From Ilumatobacteraceae bacterium (GTDB lineage: Bacteria > Actinomycetota > Acidimicrobiia > Acidimicrobiales > Ilumatobacteraceae): a DNA stretch of 30,446 nucleotides. Position 1 is the stretch's first letter; every line of letters begins with the position of its first letter. Positions 1 to 7,943 of this stretch are shown here, piece after piece. The notes below the pieces were generated by a model, which was not told the DNA's origin, searched no databases, and worked only from the letters and a program-made list of their open reading frames with translations. The stretch covers positions 1 to 30,446 of the forward strand of contig JAENVT010000042.1 of NCBI GenBank assembly GCA_016650435.1, read 5' to 3'. Made by a program: the position numbers and the translations under genes.

Positions 1-2
1 AG

Positions 3-134
3 ATCAAAGATCGGCTCGTCACCGCTGGCGCGGAGATCGGCGAGATCCAGCGGCTCGGCGACGAGTGGTCGCTGTTCTTCCGCGATCCCGACGGTATGGA
101 ATTGGAAGTCTGCGCCAAAGCAACCGAGTCGTAA
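3..134 (+). CDS. VOC/glyoxalase-like protein, C-terminal fragment (5' end outside window)
   Basis: An open frame enters from the left edge and ends at TAA 132-134, giving the last 43 residues. The tail has the typical end of a vicinal-oxygen-chelate (glyoxalase/bleomycin-resistance) domain: a strand, then FFRDPDGMELEVC, in which the Glu of the 'DPDGxxLE' motif is usually the last metal ligand. The reaction cannot be told from the fragment. The next gene begins 72 bp downstream on the same strand. The family assignment is good; the substrate is unknown. Confidence 0.7.
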   Translation: MKDRLVTAGAEIGEIQRLGDEWSLFFRDPDGMELEVCAKATES

Positions 135-206
135 CGCACTGCTACTGCCGCCCAACCGCTAAAACCAATTGCGCCCGACCATCCGAGCCGAGTTAAGTGG
201 CCGGCG

Positions 207-941
207 ATGGAGGGATATCAGCCGGTCGCGAGCTTTGGCGAAGACGCGGCCGAGATCTACGACGCGACCAGCCAGCGTGGCGACGAGGAGGCGACCGTTG
301 CGTTTCTCGAACGGATGGCCGACGGTGGCCGCGTACTGGAACTGGCGATTGGCACCGGTCGTATCGCACTGCCCCTAGCGGCTCGTGGCGTCGATATCGA
401 CGGCATCGACATCGCGCCCGCGATGGTGGCGAAGCTGCGGGCCAAGCCCGGTGGCGAGCAGATCTCGGTGACGATGGGCAACTTTGCCGACGTTCCGGTT
501 ACTGGCTCGTACCGATTGATCTACGTCGTGTTCAACACGCTGTTCAACTTGCTGACTCAGGACGAACAAGTGCGTTGCTTCGAGAATGTCGCGACTCACC
601 TCACCGAAGACGGCTCGTTCGTCGTCGAGGCATTGGTGCCCGCCGACCTGTTTCGCTTGCGCAACGATCAATACGTCGACGCCGAAGCAATCGGCGTTGG
701 CGATGTGCGGCTCGACGTGGGTCGTCATGATGCGGTCAATCAGATTCTGAACGAAACTCACGTGCACCTGTCGGGCGACGGGGTGCGCCTGTACCCGATC
801 GTCACCCGCTATGCATGGCCCAGTGAGCTCGATCTCATGGCACGAATCGCCGGGCTGCGCTTGCGGGATCGCTGGTCAGGCTGGAACGGAGAACCGTTTA
901 CGTCCACGAGCGCCAGACACGTCTCCGTCTACGGACGCTGA
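207..941 (+). CDS. class I SAM-dependent methyltransferase
   Basis: This is a 244-residue single-domain protein. Motif I of the Rossmann methyltransferase fold is clear at about residues 44-58 (VLELAIGTGRIALPLA), followed by the acidic strand-2 end GIDIAPAM that binds the SAM ribose, and a motif near residue 105-115 (YVVFNTLFNLLTQ) of the kind seen in small-molecule methyltransferases (Methyltransf_25 type). There is no signal peptide or membrane segment, so it is cytosolic. The start is ATG 207; no good Shine-Dalgarno or leaderless -10 box was found, so the start is less certain than the frame. Its stop lies inside the 3' end of the convergent MFS gene (13-bp overlap). The substrate cannot be inferred. 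Confidence 0.85.
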   Translation: MEGYQPVASFGEDAAEIYDATSQRGDEEATVAFLERMADGGRVLELAIGTGRIALPLAARGVDIDGIDIAPAMVAKLRAKPGGEQISVTMGNFADVPVTGSYRLIYVVFNTLFNLLTQDEQVRCFENVATHLTEDGSFVVEALVPADLFRLRNDQYVDAEAIGVGDVRLDVGRHDAVNQILNETHVHLSGDGVRLYPIVTRYAWPSELDLMARIAGLRLRDRWSGWNGEPFTSTSARHVSVYGR

Positions 942-2172
942 ATCACGCTTACTCGCATTCGCCTGACGATGAGAACGTAGGTGGCGATGCCACAGAGGAG
1001 GAAGCAGAACGCCTGGGTATTGAAGAGCGGGATGATAGAGACGTGGTCGACGAGCAAACCCGCCGCGATCGTGCCCACGGCTGCTCCGATTGCACCGGTG
1101 GCAGAGGCGATCCCGCTCAATCGGCCGAGCACCTCTGGTGGGCACAGGTGCTGAGCCGTCGCCGACGTACCGATTTGGGACGTTGCGTTCGGTAGGCCCG
1201 ACAATGCGAACAACACCAAGTACACCCATATCGCTCGCGTCACGAGTGGAGCGTTGATGAACAAGGCCGCGACGACAGCGAAACTCAGAAATCCCCACAT
1301 CATCATGGCCTCTGGCCGAATGTGCTTGGTGAAACGAAGGACAAGGATCGATGCGGCGAATCCGCCGAACGCCGCACAACCGCGGATGATGCCCATCTCC
1401 GCGCCCCCACCATGCAACTCGGAGACGACGAACTTGATGAACAACACCGGGAACAGCGCGAACGCCACCCGGGCGAGTGACTGCACGATGAGATACCCGG
1501 TCAGCGCCGGGCGTCCGTGGATCTCCCTCCAGCCGGCGGCGACACTGGCCTGCTGACCTCCTTCACCGTCAGCACCCTCAGTTGCATCGCCAGTCAAACT
1601 CGGCGTCGGAGTGCGCACAAACGCGGTCGCCAGGGCTACCGCGACAAACGAGACCGAGTCGACTGCTACGACCGTCGTGAGACCGCCGAGACCGACGGCG
1701 ATGCCACCGAGCGGCGCGCCCAGCAATCGGGCCAACGACGAGGCGGTCGAGTTCGCCGCGTTGGCCTGCACGAGCTGATCCGGGTTGACCATTCGTGGAA
1801 CCAGTGCGAACGAGGCCGGGTCGTTGACCTGTTGCAGCAATGCCTGGGCGGCTGCCACCACGAATGCCGGCACAGCCGATCCCGGGTCACGGCGAGAAGC
1901 GGCAGCAGAGTCACAGCCTGCAGCAGGTTGGTGGCGATGATGGTTCGCCGGAGGTCCCATCGATCGGCGAGGCCGCCACCGTATGGACCGAGGAACACTC
2001 CGACGATCAACTCGACGAGGAGGACAGCCGCGGCATTGCGTCCCGATCCTGACTCGGTGAAGACGAAGATCGGCAATGCGACGACCAGCACCCAGTCGCC
2101 GATGTTGTTGATCAGGGCGCCGCCAAGGACCAGGCGAAAGTCGCGGTTCTGCCAGATCGAACCGTCGGTCAC
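929..2172 (-). pseudogene. MFS transporter split by a frameshift
   Basis: Two leftward frames together make one major-facilitator protein of about 414 residues. The N-terminal part starts at GTG 2172, preceded by GGGAG about 9 nt away, and encodes a typical first MFS helix (INNIGDWVLVVALPIFVF) and the loop 2-3 motif GGGLADRWDLRR. It runs to about 1885 and then becomes arginine-rich nonsense. The C-terminal part is in the neighbouring frame from about 1883 down to TAG 929-931, with hydrophobic helices and VNDPASFALVPRMV, the usual sequence after helix 4 of the EntS-like/MFS_3 group. The switch falls at CCCGGG 1881-1886 and is explained by one missing base. It could be a genuine null allele or a sequence error in a short G/C run. 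The neighbouring methyltransferase overlaps its 3' end by 13 bp. Confidence 0.8.
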
Positions 2173-2373
2173 CGTCGCAGTCTCCCAGATGGCTTGTCAT
2201 TGTCGTTTCGTCGGGACTACGCGCGCCCCTGACTGATGAGGTGTTGCCGCCGGCCTCGTACTTCTACGTCTTCTTGCGGCGCGATCTATCGGTGCGGTTC
2301 ATTCTCCCGTTAGGCGACGAAATCGGAAAACATGAGGCCGACGCGGGCTAAGCCTTGCATGCACTCCGGTGGT

Positions 2374-3597
2374 TCAAGTGACGGTTGCTTCGGTGAGGGT
2401 GAACCATCGGGTGTCGAAGTGTTCGCCGGTGGGGTGGTTGTATTTCTTGCCGGGTGGGGGTTTTGGTGGTGGGCCGGTTGGCGGGCTGGGTTGGGGTCCT
2501 TCGGGGATCAACCGGCCGCGTTTGTCGTAGAACTTGAGATCGCCGGGGATGTTGGGATTGCCGGTCATGGTGAATTCGCCACGGTGATGGGCGTCGTGGT
2601 CGTGGGAGCAGAACCCGGCAAGAAACTCGAGGTCGGTGAGGCCGTTTTGTAGCCAGGGGTTGATGTGGTGGGCTTCGAGATGCACCGTGGCGTTGCAGCC
2701 GGGGTAGCGGCAGGTGCGGTCGCGGTCGAGCACGGCGCGGCGGGTGTGTGGTGGGACGATGTAATGGGTTCTGCCGGCGTTGATCGGCACGCCCTCGGTG
2801 TGCCACAACGGTTGCACCACACCATCACACAACAGTGCGTCGCGGACAGATTCGGGCAAGGTGACACCACCGTTGAACCAGGCGTGCGCCGGTCCGCCGA
2901 TGTCGTCGGTGACCAGGTGCAGGTAGATGCGGAAGCGATCGCGCCTGGATTTGCTGGCGATCGAGCTCAGCGAGCGGTTGCAGACCTCGACGAAGGCTTC
3001 GAGGAAGGTGACATCGGTGCGCCCGGACAAGAACAAGGCGTCGCGCGCTTCAGCAATAGCTTGGCTGATGACAGCACCTTGATCGGCTGGGGCGTTGAGG
3101 TGCATGGCGAAGCGGCTGTGCTCATCGAACCCGGTCCACAGATAACTACGCGGGTCACCACCACCAGGCACCACCGGTTCAGGTTCGGGTTCGGGGTGTG
3201 GCCCGATGGTGTGGACATAGCGTGACATGACCGAGCGCAGTTGGTTGACGGTGGCCGATTTGGCCAACTGGCACACTTCGGCATCGTTATGTGCTGGGGT
3301 GTGTTTGGCGACAACGGCGACTTGATCGACGGACAACTCGCCATCGGCGAACGCCGCGAACGTCACCGGTAGTTCGGACGACCGCCGGGCGGTGTCGACG
3401 AGTTGTCGGGCATGCGCCGGTGAGAGCCCGGTTTGCCAGGCCAGCCAATGCTCGACCGATTTGATGCCCGATTGCATCCACAGATCGCCGTCTAGTGCTT
3501 CGACAACGGTCTGTACCAGTTGGGCGTGGAGCACGTTGAGGTGCCCGCACAGGTCAGCCATGCGTGTTTGCAACGCAATCGCAGCGGCCTCATCCAT
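2374..3597 (-). CDS. DUF222 / HNH endonuclease (13E12-repeat type), SOS-controlled
   Basis: This is a 407-residue protein with the actinobacterial DUF222 domain at about residues 1-280 and an HNH nuclease module at 284-345. The module shows paired cysteines C296/C301, the ββα-metal His pair AHHINPW (H310/H311), and a second part GFCSHDHDAHHRGEF. A proline-rich tail follows. Related mycobacterial 13E12 proteins are known LexA targets. Start choice: ATG 3597 lies exactly 7 nt after a TACGAT -10 box and just downstream of a LexA-like palindrome, so the earlier in-frame start at 3633 would place the operator inside the coding region. The DNA target and physiological role are not known for the family; a role in mobile DNA or repair is inference. 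Confidence 0.9.
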   Translation of the reverse strand: MDEAAAIALQTRMADLCGHLNVLHAQLVQTVVEALDGDLWMQSGIKSVEHWLAWQTGLSPAHARQLVDTARRSSELPVTFAAFADGELSVDQVAVVAKHTPAHNDAEVCQLAKSATVNQLRSVMSRYVHTIGPHPEPEPEPVVPGGGDPRSYLWTGFDEHSRFAMHLNAPADQGAVISQAIAEARDALFLSGRTDVTFLEAFVEVCNRSLSSIASKSRRDRFRIYLHLVTDDIGGPAHAWFNGGVTLPESVRDALLCDGVVQPLWHTEGVPINAGRTHYIVPPHTRRAVLDRDRTCRYPGCNATVHLEAHHINPWLQNGLTDLEFLAGFCSHDHDAHHRGEFTMTGNPNIPGDLKFYDKRGRLIPEGPQPSPPTGPPPKPPPGKKYNHPTGEHFDTRWFTLTEATVT

Positions 3598-3604
3598 GAA
3601 CCCA

Positions 3605-3633
3605 ATCGTACACCTGTTCGATTGACGGTGCAA
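3605..3633 (-). promoter_or_regulatory. promoter of the DUF222-HNH gene, leaderless
   Basis: Reading leftwards, a -35 TTGCAC (3633-3628) is followed by exactly 17 bp and a -10 TACGAT (3610-3605), then 7 nt and ATG 3597. This is the best-formed promoter in the window; the predicted transcription start coincides with the start codon. Confidence 0.75.
3606..3621 (-). promoter_or_regulatory. LexA (SOS) box overlapping the -10 of the DUF222-HNH gene
   Basis: The leftward sequence TCGAACAGGTGTACGA is a 16-bp near-palindrome. It differs at only one outer-arm position (A for T) from TCGAAC-N4-GTTCGA, the actinobacterial/Gram-positive SOS box. It covers the spacer and -10 box, an ideal position for repression. 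The known LexA control of mycobacterial 13E12 genes agrees with this. Confidence 0.75.
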
Positions 3634-3760
3634 ATCAAACTTGCGCAGAAATTGTCTAATAGACGCTGGTCAGAACGTGTGGCGAGCTGCGGCGAAGGTC
3701 TTCTTGGCGAAGCTGAGAATCTTGGTTGGGACAACTTCGAACACGAAGGCCTCGCCGGTG

Positions 3761-3782
3761 CCGCCCTCGTGTTGGAGGGCGG
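3761..3782 (-). terminator. possible terminator hairpin after the MFS gene
   Basis: Perfect 8-bp arms CCGCCCTC / GAGGGCGG with a 6-nt loop lie about 37 bp beyond the stop of the leftward MFS gene. There is no T-tract in the leftward direction; a short TTATT follows on the rightward side. It could be a U-less actinobacterial terminator or act in either direction. Confidence 0.45.
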
Positions 3783-3819
3783 TTATTGAAACCCCTCCGG
3801 CGACGGAAACGTATCTACT

Positions 3820-5094
3820 TCAAACGGGCGTGTCATCGGTCGGGTAGTTGCCGGCGACCACTGGTTGCCGCGTCAAGGCGCTGATATCTCGGGCGGTGAT
3901 CGAGAAGAACAACGTCACGAAAGCCACGCCGCCGAACGCGGCGCCGAAGAAGAACGGTGCCCGCAGGCCGAACTCTCGAGCGATGAGGCCGCCGAGTGCT
4001 GCGCCAAGCGAGATCGAACCCCACACCAGCCAGCGGTAGACACTGTTGACGCGGCCCAGGAGATGTGCAGGAATGATTCGCTGGCGAAGCGAGATCGTGA
4101 CCGCGTTCCAAACGGTCGTCCCAAATGCCATCACAACAGTCGCCGTCGCGCTGACCCACAGGCGCGGCCAGAAACCCTCGGCGAACATGCACAACATCCA
4201 CAGCACGACGGTGCCGTAGATGATCGACAGCGCGCCCACCCGCTTGGTGAGTCGCTCGGCTACGAGTCCGCCTACCACTGCACCGACGGCGCCGATTGCG
4301 ATCAACGCGCCGTACCACCGGTCGCTGAGGTGTAGCAGGTCGTGGGCGAACAGCACAAAGATGGACGCCGTCATCTGCATCCCGAGCACCCCCAAGGCGG
4401 CGGCGATGGCCACACCGCGCAGGACTCGATGTCGCGACAGCCAACGCATGCCTTCGGCGATGTCGACGCGAAGTCTGCGGTGCGGCTCAGCGGTCGGCGG
4501 GCGGGGCTTTGTCGCGACTCGGAGGGTGAACACGAGTGCCGCGGCGATCGCGAAACTCGCTGCATCGAATCCGAATGGCAGCCACATCGCGGCGACGAAC
4601 AGCACGCTGCCGATCGGCGTGCCGACAAAGCTGTTGGCCGCAACTTCGGCCGCCAACCGACGACCGTTCGCCTTTTCGAGCAGTTCGATCGGAACGATCG
4701 TCGGCACCATTGCCTGCGAGGCGTTGTCGAAAAACACTTCCGCCACACCGAGGCAACCGGCGGCGACCCACAACATCCACATGTGAACGTTGTGCGATGC
4801 GATCGCGATCGCCAAGGCCCCAACCGTCACGACACGAAAGGAATCAGCGCGCACCATCAGCAGACGGTGATCGATGCGGTCGACAACGGCGCCGACCGGC
4901 AACGAAAACAACAGCCACGGCAGGGCAGCCGCTACACCGATGAAGGCAATCGACAACTCGCTGCGCGTGAGGTGGTAAGCGAGCAGGGGCAGGGCGACGA
5001 GAAAAACGCCGTCACCGAGGTTGGAGATCGTGCTTGCCGTCCACAAACGCCAGTAGGCCGGCGACAGCCGAACCTTCACGTCAGCGGAGTTCAC
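3820..5094 (-). CDS. MFS transporter (EntS/MFS_3-like exporter)
   Basis: This is a 424-residue integral membrane protein with about 12 predicted helices. The first helix reads LWTASTISNLGDGVFLVALPL, the conserved opening of EntS-like efflux proteins. The signature loop 2-3 is VGAVVDRIDHRRLL-like (VDRIDHRLLM), and DNASQAMVPTIVPIELLEKANGR follows helix 4. The open frame extends upstream to 5382, but that extension lies over the menE coding region and is arginine/cysteine-rich, so the real start is most likely GTG 5094 (or GTG 5079). No strong ribosome site is visible. It is related in type to the frameshifted transporter at 929-2172. The substrate is unknown. It is separated from the upstream menE stop by 73 bp on the same strand. 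Confidence 0.85.
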   Translation of the reverse strand: MNSADVKVRLSPAYWRLWTASTISNLGDGVFLVALPLLAYHLTRSELSIAFIGVAAALPWLLFSLPVGAVVDRIDHRLLMVRADSFRVVTVGALAIAIASHNVHMWMLWVAAGCLGVAEVFFDNASQAMVPTIVPIELLEKANGRRLAAEVAANSFVGTPIGSVLFVAAMWLPFGFDAASFAIAAALVFTLRVATKPRPPTAEPHRRLRVDIAEGMRWLSRHRVLRGVAIAAALGVLGMQMTASIFVLFAHDLLHLSDRWYGALIAIGAVGAVVGGLVAERLTKRVGALSIIYGTVVLWMLCMFAEGFWPRLWVSATATVVMAFGTTVWNAVTISLRQRIIPAHLLGRVNSVYRWLVWGSISLGAALGGLIAREFGLRAPFFFGAAFGGVAFVTLFFSITARDISALTRQPVVAGNYPTDDTPV

Positions 5095-5167
5095 CCTGGG
5101 CCGCTCCGACCAAGAACAACGTGTGATCCGAATAATTGTTCCGCATGTGAGCTGCGACCTTACCTTG

Positions 5168-6274
5168 TTAGGAGGGGAGATCCTGTCGACGCACCTTGCC
5201 CGACGAGGTCGTCGGCACGCTGTCGACGAGCCGAATTTCCTTCGGCAACATGTACATCGGCAAGCTCTCGGCGGCGAATGAGCGAATCGATGCAAGAGTC
5301 GGCGGGCTCGATGCATCTGTCGCCACGATCCAGGCAACGACCCGCTGCCCCCACTCGAGATCTGCCACTCCGGCGACCGCAACCTCGGCGACGCGGGGAT
5401 GAACGCGCAGCACGTCCTCGACCGTCGCCGGCCAAACGTTCTCGCCCCCGCTGATGATCATGTCGCCACGTCTGCCGTGAATAGCTACCCGGCCGTCGCC
5501 GGCGATATCACCCAGATCTCCGGTTGGGAACCAGCCGTCAACAACGGGATTCGTACCGTCGCGATAGCAACGCATCAGCATCGGGCCGCGAACGTGGATC
5601 TCGCCTGCCTCGTCTACGCGGATCTCGACGCCGTCGAGTGGGTAACCGTCGTACACGACACCACTGCCGGTCTCGGTCATGCCGTAGGTGGTTACGACGT
5701 TCGCGGGAAGTTGGTCGGGTGGGCGCGAGCCGCCGAGCACGACCCGGCGGAAGAGACTCGCGTCGACGCGTCGCAATGCAGTTGGCACCAGCGAGACCAG
5801 CGTCGCGCCTTGACGTGCCGCGCCTTCGACGGCGTCGACGTCGAAGCCGTCGTGCACGACTACTCGCGTCGCCGTCGCGATCGCCCGCATCACCACGGAC
5901 AACCCTCCGACGTGTGACAGCGGCAAGCAGGCCAACCACGTGTCGTCGCCGGTGACACCGAGTCGACCTGACGTGGCGCGCGCCGAGGAAACGACTGCGT
6001 CGTGGGTCAGCACGACACCACGCGGCGAACCAGTGGTGCCGCTCGTGGCCACGACAAGTGCATCACCCTCGTCGACTCCGCGCCCATCGAGGCTGTGCAA
6101 TCCCTGCTCGTTGATCAATTGATCCGGCGCAATGGTGGCCAGAAGCGCGTGGCGTGCGGCACCCGGCGAACGTCGGTCGAGAGGAAACGCCGCGTCGCCG
6201 GCATCCCAGATCCGCTGCAGCGCTTCGACGAATCGGTCGCCGCCAGGAAGGTCGATCGCAACAAGGTGCGGCAC
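5168..6274 (-). CDS. menE: o-succinylbenzoate-CoA ligase
   Basis: The product adenylates o-succinylbenzoate and joins it to CoA in menaquinone synthesis, in the cytosol. The 368-residue length fits the short actinobacterial MenE. ANL motifs appear in order: the P-loop VVATSGTTGSPRGVVLTH, TYGMTETGSG (A5), GWFPTGDLGD (A7), GRRGDMIISGGENVWP (A8 hinge) and the C-terminal catalytic lysine in TTSSGKVRRQDL. The frame is open much further upstream, but that region covers the menA gene on the other strand and is low-quality sequence. GTG 6274 is chosen because it sits 7 nt after TAGCCT. It is divergent from menA with only 24 bp between the two start codons. Confidence 0.92.
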   Translation of the reverse strand: MPHLVAIDLPGGDRFVEALQRIWDAGDAAFPLDRRSPGAARHALLATIAPDQLINEQGLHSLDGRGVDEGDALVVATSGTTGSPRGVVLTHDAVVSSARATSGRLGVTGDDTWLACLPLSHVGGLSVVMRAIATATRVVVHDGFDVDAVEGAARQGATLVSLVPTALRRVDASLFRRVVLGGSRPPDQLPANVVTTYGMTETGSGVVYDGYPLDGVEIRVDEAGEIHVRGPMLMRCYRDGTNPVVDGWFPTGDLGDIAGDGRVAIHGRRGDMIISGGENVWPATVEDVLRVHPRVAEVAVAGVADLEWGQRVVAWIVATDASSPPTLASIRSFAAESLPMYMLPKEIRLVDSVPTTSSGKVRRQDLPS

Positions 6275-6281
6275 GGTCAGA

Positions 6282-6291
6282 AGGCTACGGT
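6282..6291. promoter_or_regulatory. overlapping divergent -10 boxes of menE and menA
   Basis: Leftward TAGCCT (6287-6282) is followed by 7 nt and the menE GTG. Rightward TACGGT (6286-6291) is followed by 7 nt and the menA GTG. The two boxes share the TA at 6286-6287. No convincing -35 hexamers were seen for either. Confidence 0.65.
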
Positions 6292-6298
6292 GACGGCC

Positions 6299-7174
6299 GT
6301 GAATCGGTGGATACTCGGCGCTCGTCCGCGCACGCTCCCGGCGGCCGTGGTACCTGTGGCAATCGGAGCCGGCGCCGCTGTCGGAGGATCGTCGCCGGTG
6401 TGGTGGCGGGTTGGTCCGACGTTGATCGTCAGCCTCGCGCTGCAGGTCGGCGTCAACTACTCGAACGACTACAGCGACGGGATACGCGGAACCGACGACG
6501 TGCGCGTCGGCCCCGTGCGACTGGTTGCGGGTGGGCTGGCCAAGCCAAGTCACGTGAAGCGCGCCGCGTTCATGGCATTCGGCGTCGCTGCGATTGCCGG
6601 GTTGATCCTGGCGGTTGCCACGACCTGGTGGCTGATCCTCGTCGGCCTTCTGGCCATGCTGGCCGGCTGGGGTTATACCGGTGGACCAAAGCCGTACGGC
6701 TACCTCGGCCTCGGTGAGTTGTTCGTGTTCGTGTTCTTCGGGCTCGTCGCTACCGTCGGAGCGACGTACGTGATCATCGAAGAGCTTCCCGCCCACGCGT
6801 GGGTCGCGGGGAGTGTTGCAGGATTCTTGGCGTGCGCGTTGCTGGTCGTCAACAACCTGCGCGACATACCCACCGATCGTGCGGCAGGCAAACGCACGCT
6901 GGCTGTTCGGCTCGGCGACAGCCGAACGCGCCGGTTGTACACCGGTTGTCTCGCGGCGGGGGCGATCCTGATCGTTGTGATCGCAGTGGCGTGGCGAGCA
7001 TGGGCAGCGATCGCGCTCGCAGGTTTCGCCGTCGCCATTCCACCGGTCCGCCTCGTGCGGCGAGGTGCTGAAGGCAGGGAGCTGATCGCCGTGCTCGCGG
7101 CGACTGCGCGTACGCAGCTGGTCGTCGGATTGCTGCTCGCCCTCGGCTTGGCGCTGGGGCCTATCAGTACTTGA
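6299..7174 (+). CDS. menA: 1,4-dihydroxy-2-naphthoate polyprenyltransferase
   Basis: This is a UbiA-family membrane enzyme that attaches the prenyl chain to dihydroxynaphthoate to give demethylmenaquinone. The 291 residues start at GTG 6299 (alternative GTG 6290). The N-terminus NRWILGARPRTLPAAVVPV is typical of MenA. The first aspartate-rich motif NYSNDYSDGIRGTDD (residues 53-67) binds Mg2+ and the prenyl diphosphate. The second appears as NNLRDIPTDRAAGKRTLAVR. Some eight hydrophobic helices surround these. GTG 6299 is preferred because it is 7 nt from a TACGGT box. The 3' end overlaps convergent menH by 11 bp. Confidence 0.93.
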   Translation: MNRWILGARPRTLPAAVVPVAIGAGAAVGGSSPVWWRVGPTLIVSLALQVGVNYSNDYSDGIRGTDDVRVGPVRLVAGGLAKPSHVKRAAFMAFGVAAIAGLILAVATTWWLILVGLLAMLAGWGYTGGPKPYGYLGLGELFVFVFFGLVATVGATYVIIEELPAHAWVAGSVAGFLACALLVVNNLRDIPTDRAAGKRTLAVRLGDSRTRRLYTGCLAAGAILIVVIAVAWRAWAAIALAGFAVAIPPVRLVRRGAEGRELIAVLAATARTQLVVGLLLALGLALGPIST

Positions 7175-7943
7175 TCTCGAGCAGCCAGTCGGTGAGCGCC
7201 TTGACGACCTGCTGCGGTTCCTGAAGGTGGGCTGCATGGCCTGCGCCTGCAATCTCGATCGCTTTACCCGTTGGCACAGATGCACTGACCTTTCGACCGA
7301 TGGCGGCGAACTTGTCGTCCCGTTCGCCGGCAATCGTCAACACCGGCATCTTCATCTCGTGCAGGCGCTGCCAGAGAGAACCCTGCGCGCCGGTACCGGC
7401 GAGACGAAGGCTGCTGGCCAACCCTTCCGGTGAGTTTGCCAACCGGTCGGCGTGGGCGTCATCGTCGAGCGTCAACCCGCCAAACAACGGTTGCGCCAGC
7501 CACTCGTCGAGGAAGGTGTCGACGCCCACATCGACGATGTGGTCAGCCAGTTCGTTGTCCGCGGCGCGCCGCGCCTTCCGCTCATCTTCGTCAGCGATGC
7601 CGGGTGAGGTGCCGACGACCGCGAGTCCGCGGACGAGATGCGGGTACATCAGCGCAGCATGCATACACAACCGTCCGCCGAGGCTGTAGCCGATGTACAC
7701 AGCGGCTCCGCACAGCGAAGTCAACATGTCCGCGCCGCGCCGCAAGTCGACATGCACCCCAGCGCTCTCGCCGTGGCCCGGTACGTCGACCACGACCGAC
7801 TCGTAGCCATCATCGGCGAACAGCGCGGCGATCGGTTTGCACGAGCTCGCGGTTTGGGTGAACCCGTGCACGAAGACCAGCCGCGGACCCTCACCGCACG
7901 TCCATGCGCCAAGCTCGCCGCCAAGCGGCCGCCAGTCAGACAT
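7164..7943 (-). CDS. menH: MenH-like alpha/beta hydrolase (SHCHC synthase)
   Basis: This is a 259-residue α/β-hydrolase. Nucleophile elbow GYSLGG has Ser87, the acid is Asp209/210 (AGERDDKF), and the base is His236 (GAGHAAH). This matches the Ser-Asp-His layout of MenH, which removes pyruvate from the MenD product. The oxyanion strand reads FVHGFTQT. Its place among men genes supports MenH rather than a general esterase, although MenH-type hydrolases are hard to tell apart by sequence. Its ATG overlaps the stop of the upstream DsbA/FrnE-like gene by 8 bp, so the two are translationally coupled. Its 3' end overlaps menA on the opposite strand. Confidence 0.85.
   Translation of the reverse strand: MSDWRPLGGELGAWTCGEGPRLVFVHGFTQTASSCKPIAALFADDGYESVVVDVPGHGESAGVHVDLRRGADMLTSLCGAAVYIGYSLGGRLCMHAALMYPHLVRGLAVVGTSPGIADEDERKARRAADNELADHIVDVGVDTFLDEWLAQPLFGGLTLDDDAHADRLANSPEGLASSLRLAGTGAQGSLWQRLHEMKMPVLTIAGERDDKFAAIGRKVSASVPTGKAIEIAGAGHAAHLQEPQQVVKALTDWLLEIKY

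Noticed and set aside
3735..3752. A second TTCGAACAC motif that resembles an SOS half-site
   Set aside because: Only one arm matches; the other half lacks GTTCGA and no gene start is at the right place.
3520..3789. Short rightward open frame upstream of the DUF222-HNH gene
   Set aside because: It is antisense to the 5' end of the nuclease gene and its promoter, with no ribosome site and no recognisable sequence.
5168..7333. A 721-residue leftward open frame that could be read as a large fusion ending in MenE
   Set aside because: The part beyond 6274 is antisense to menA and rich in Arg/Gln/Asp without family features; it is a high-GC shadow frame.
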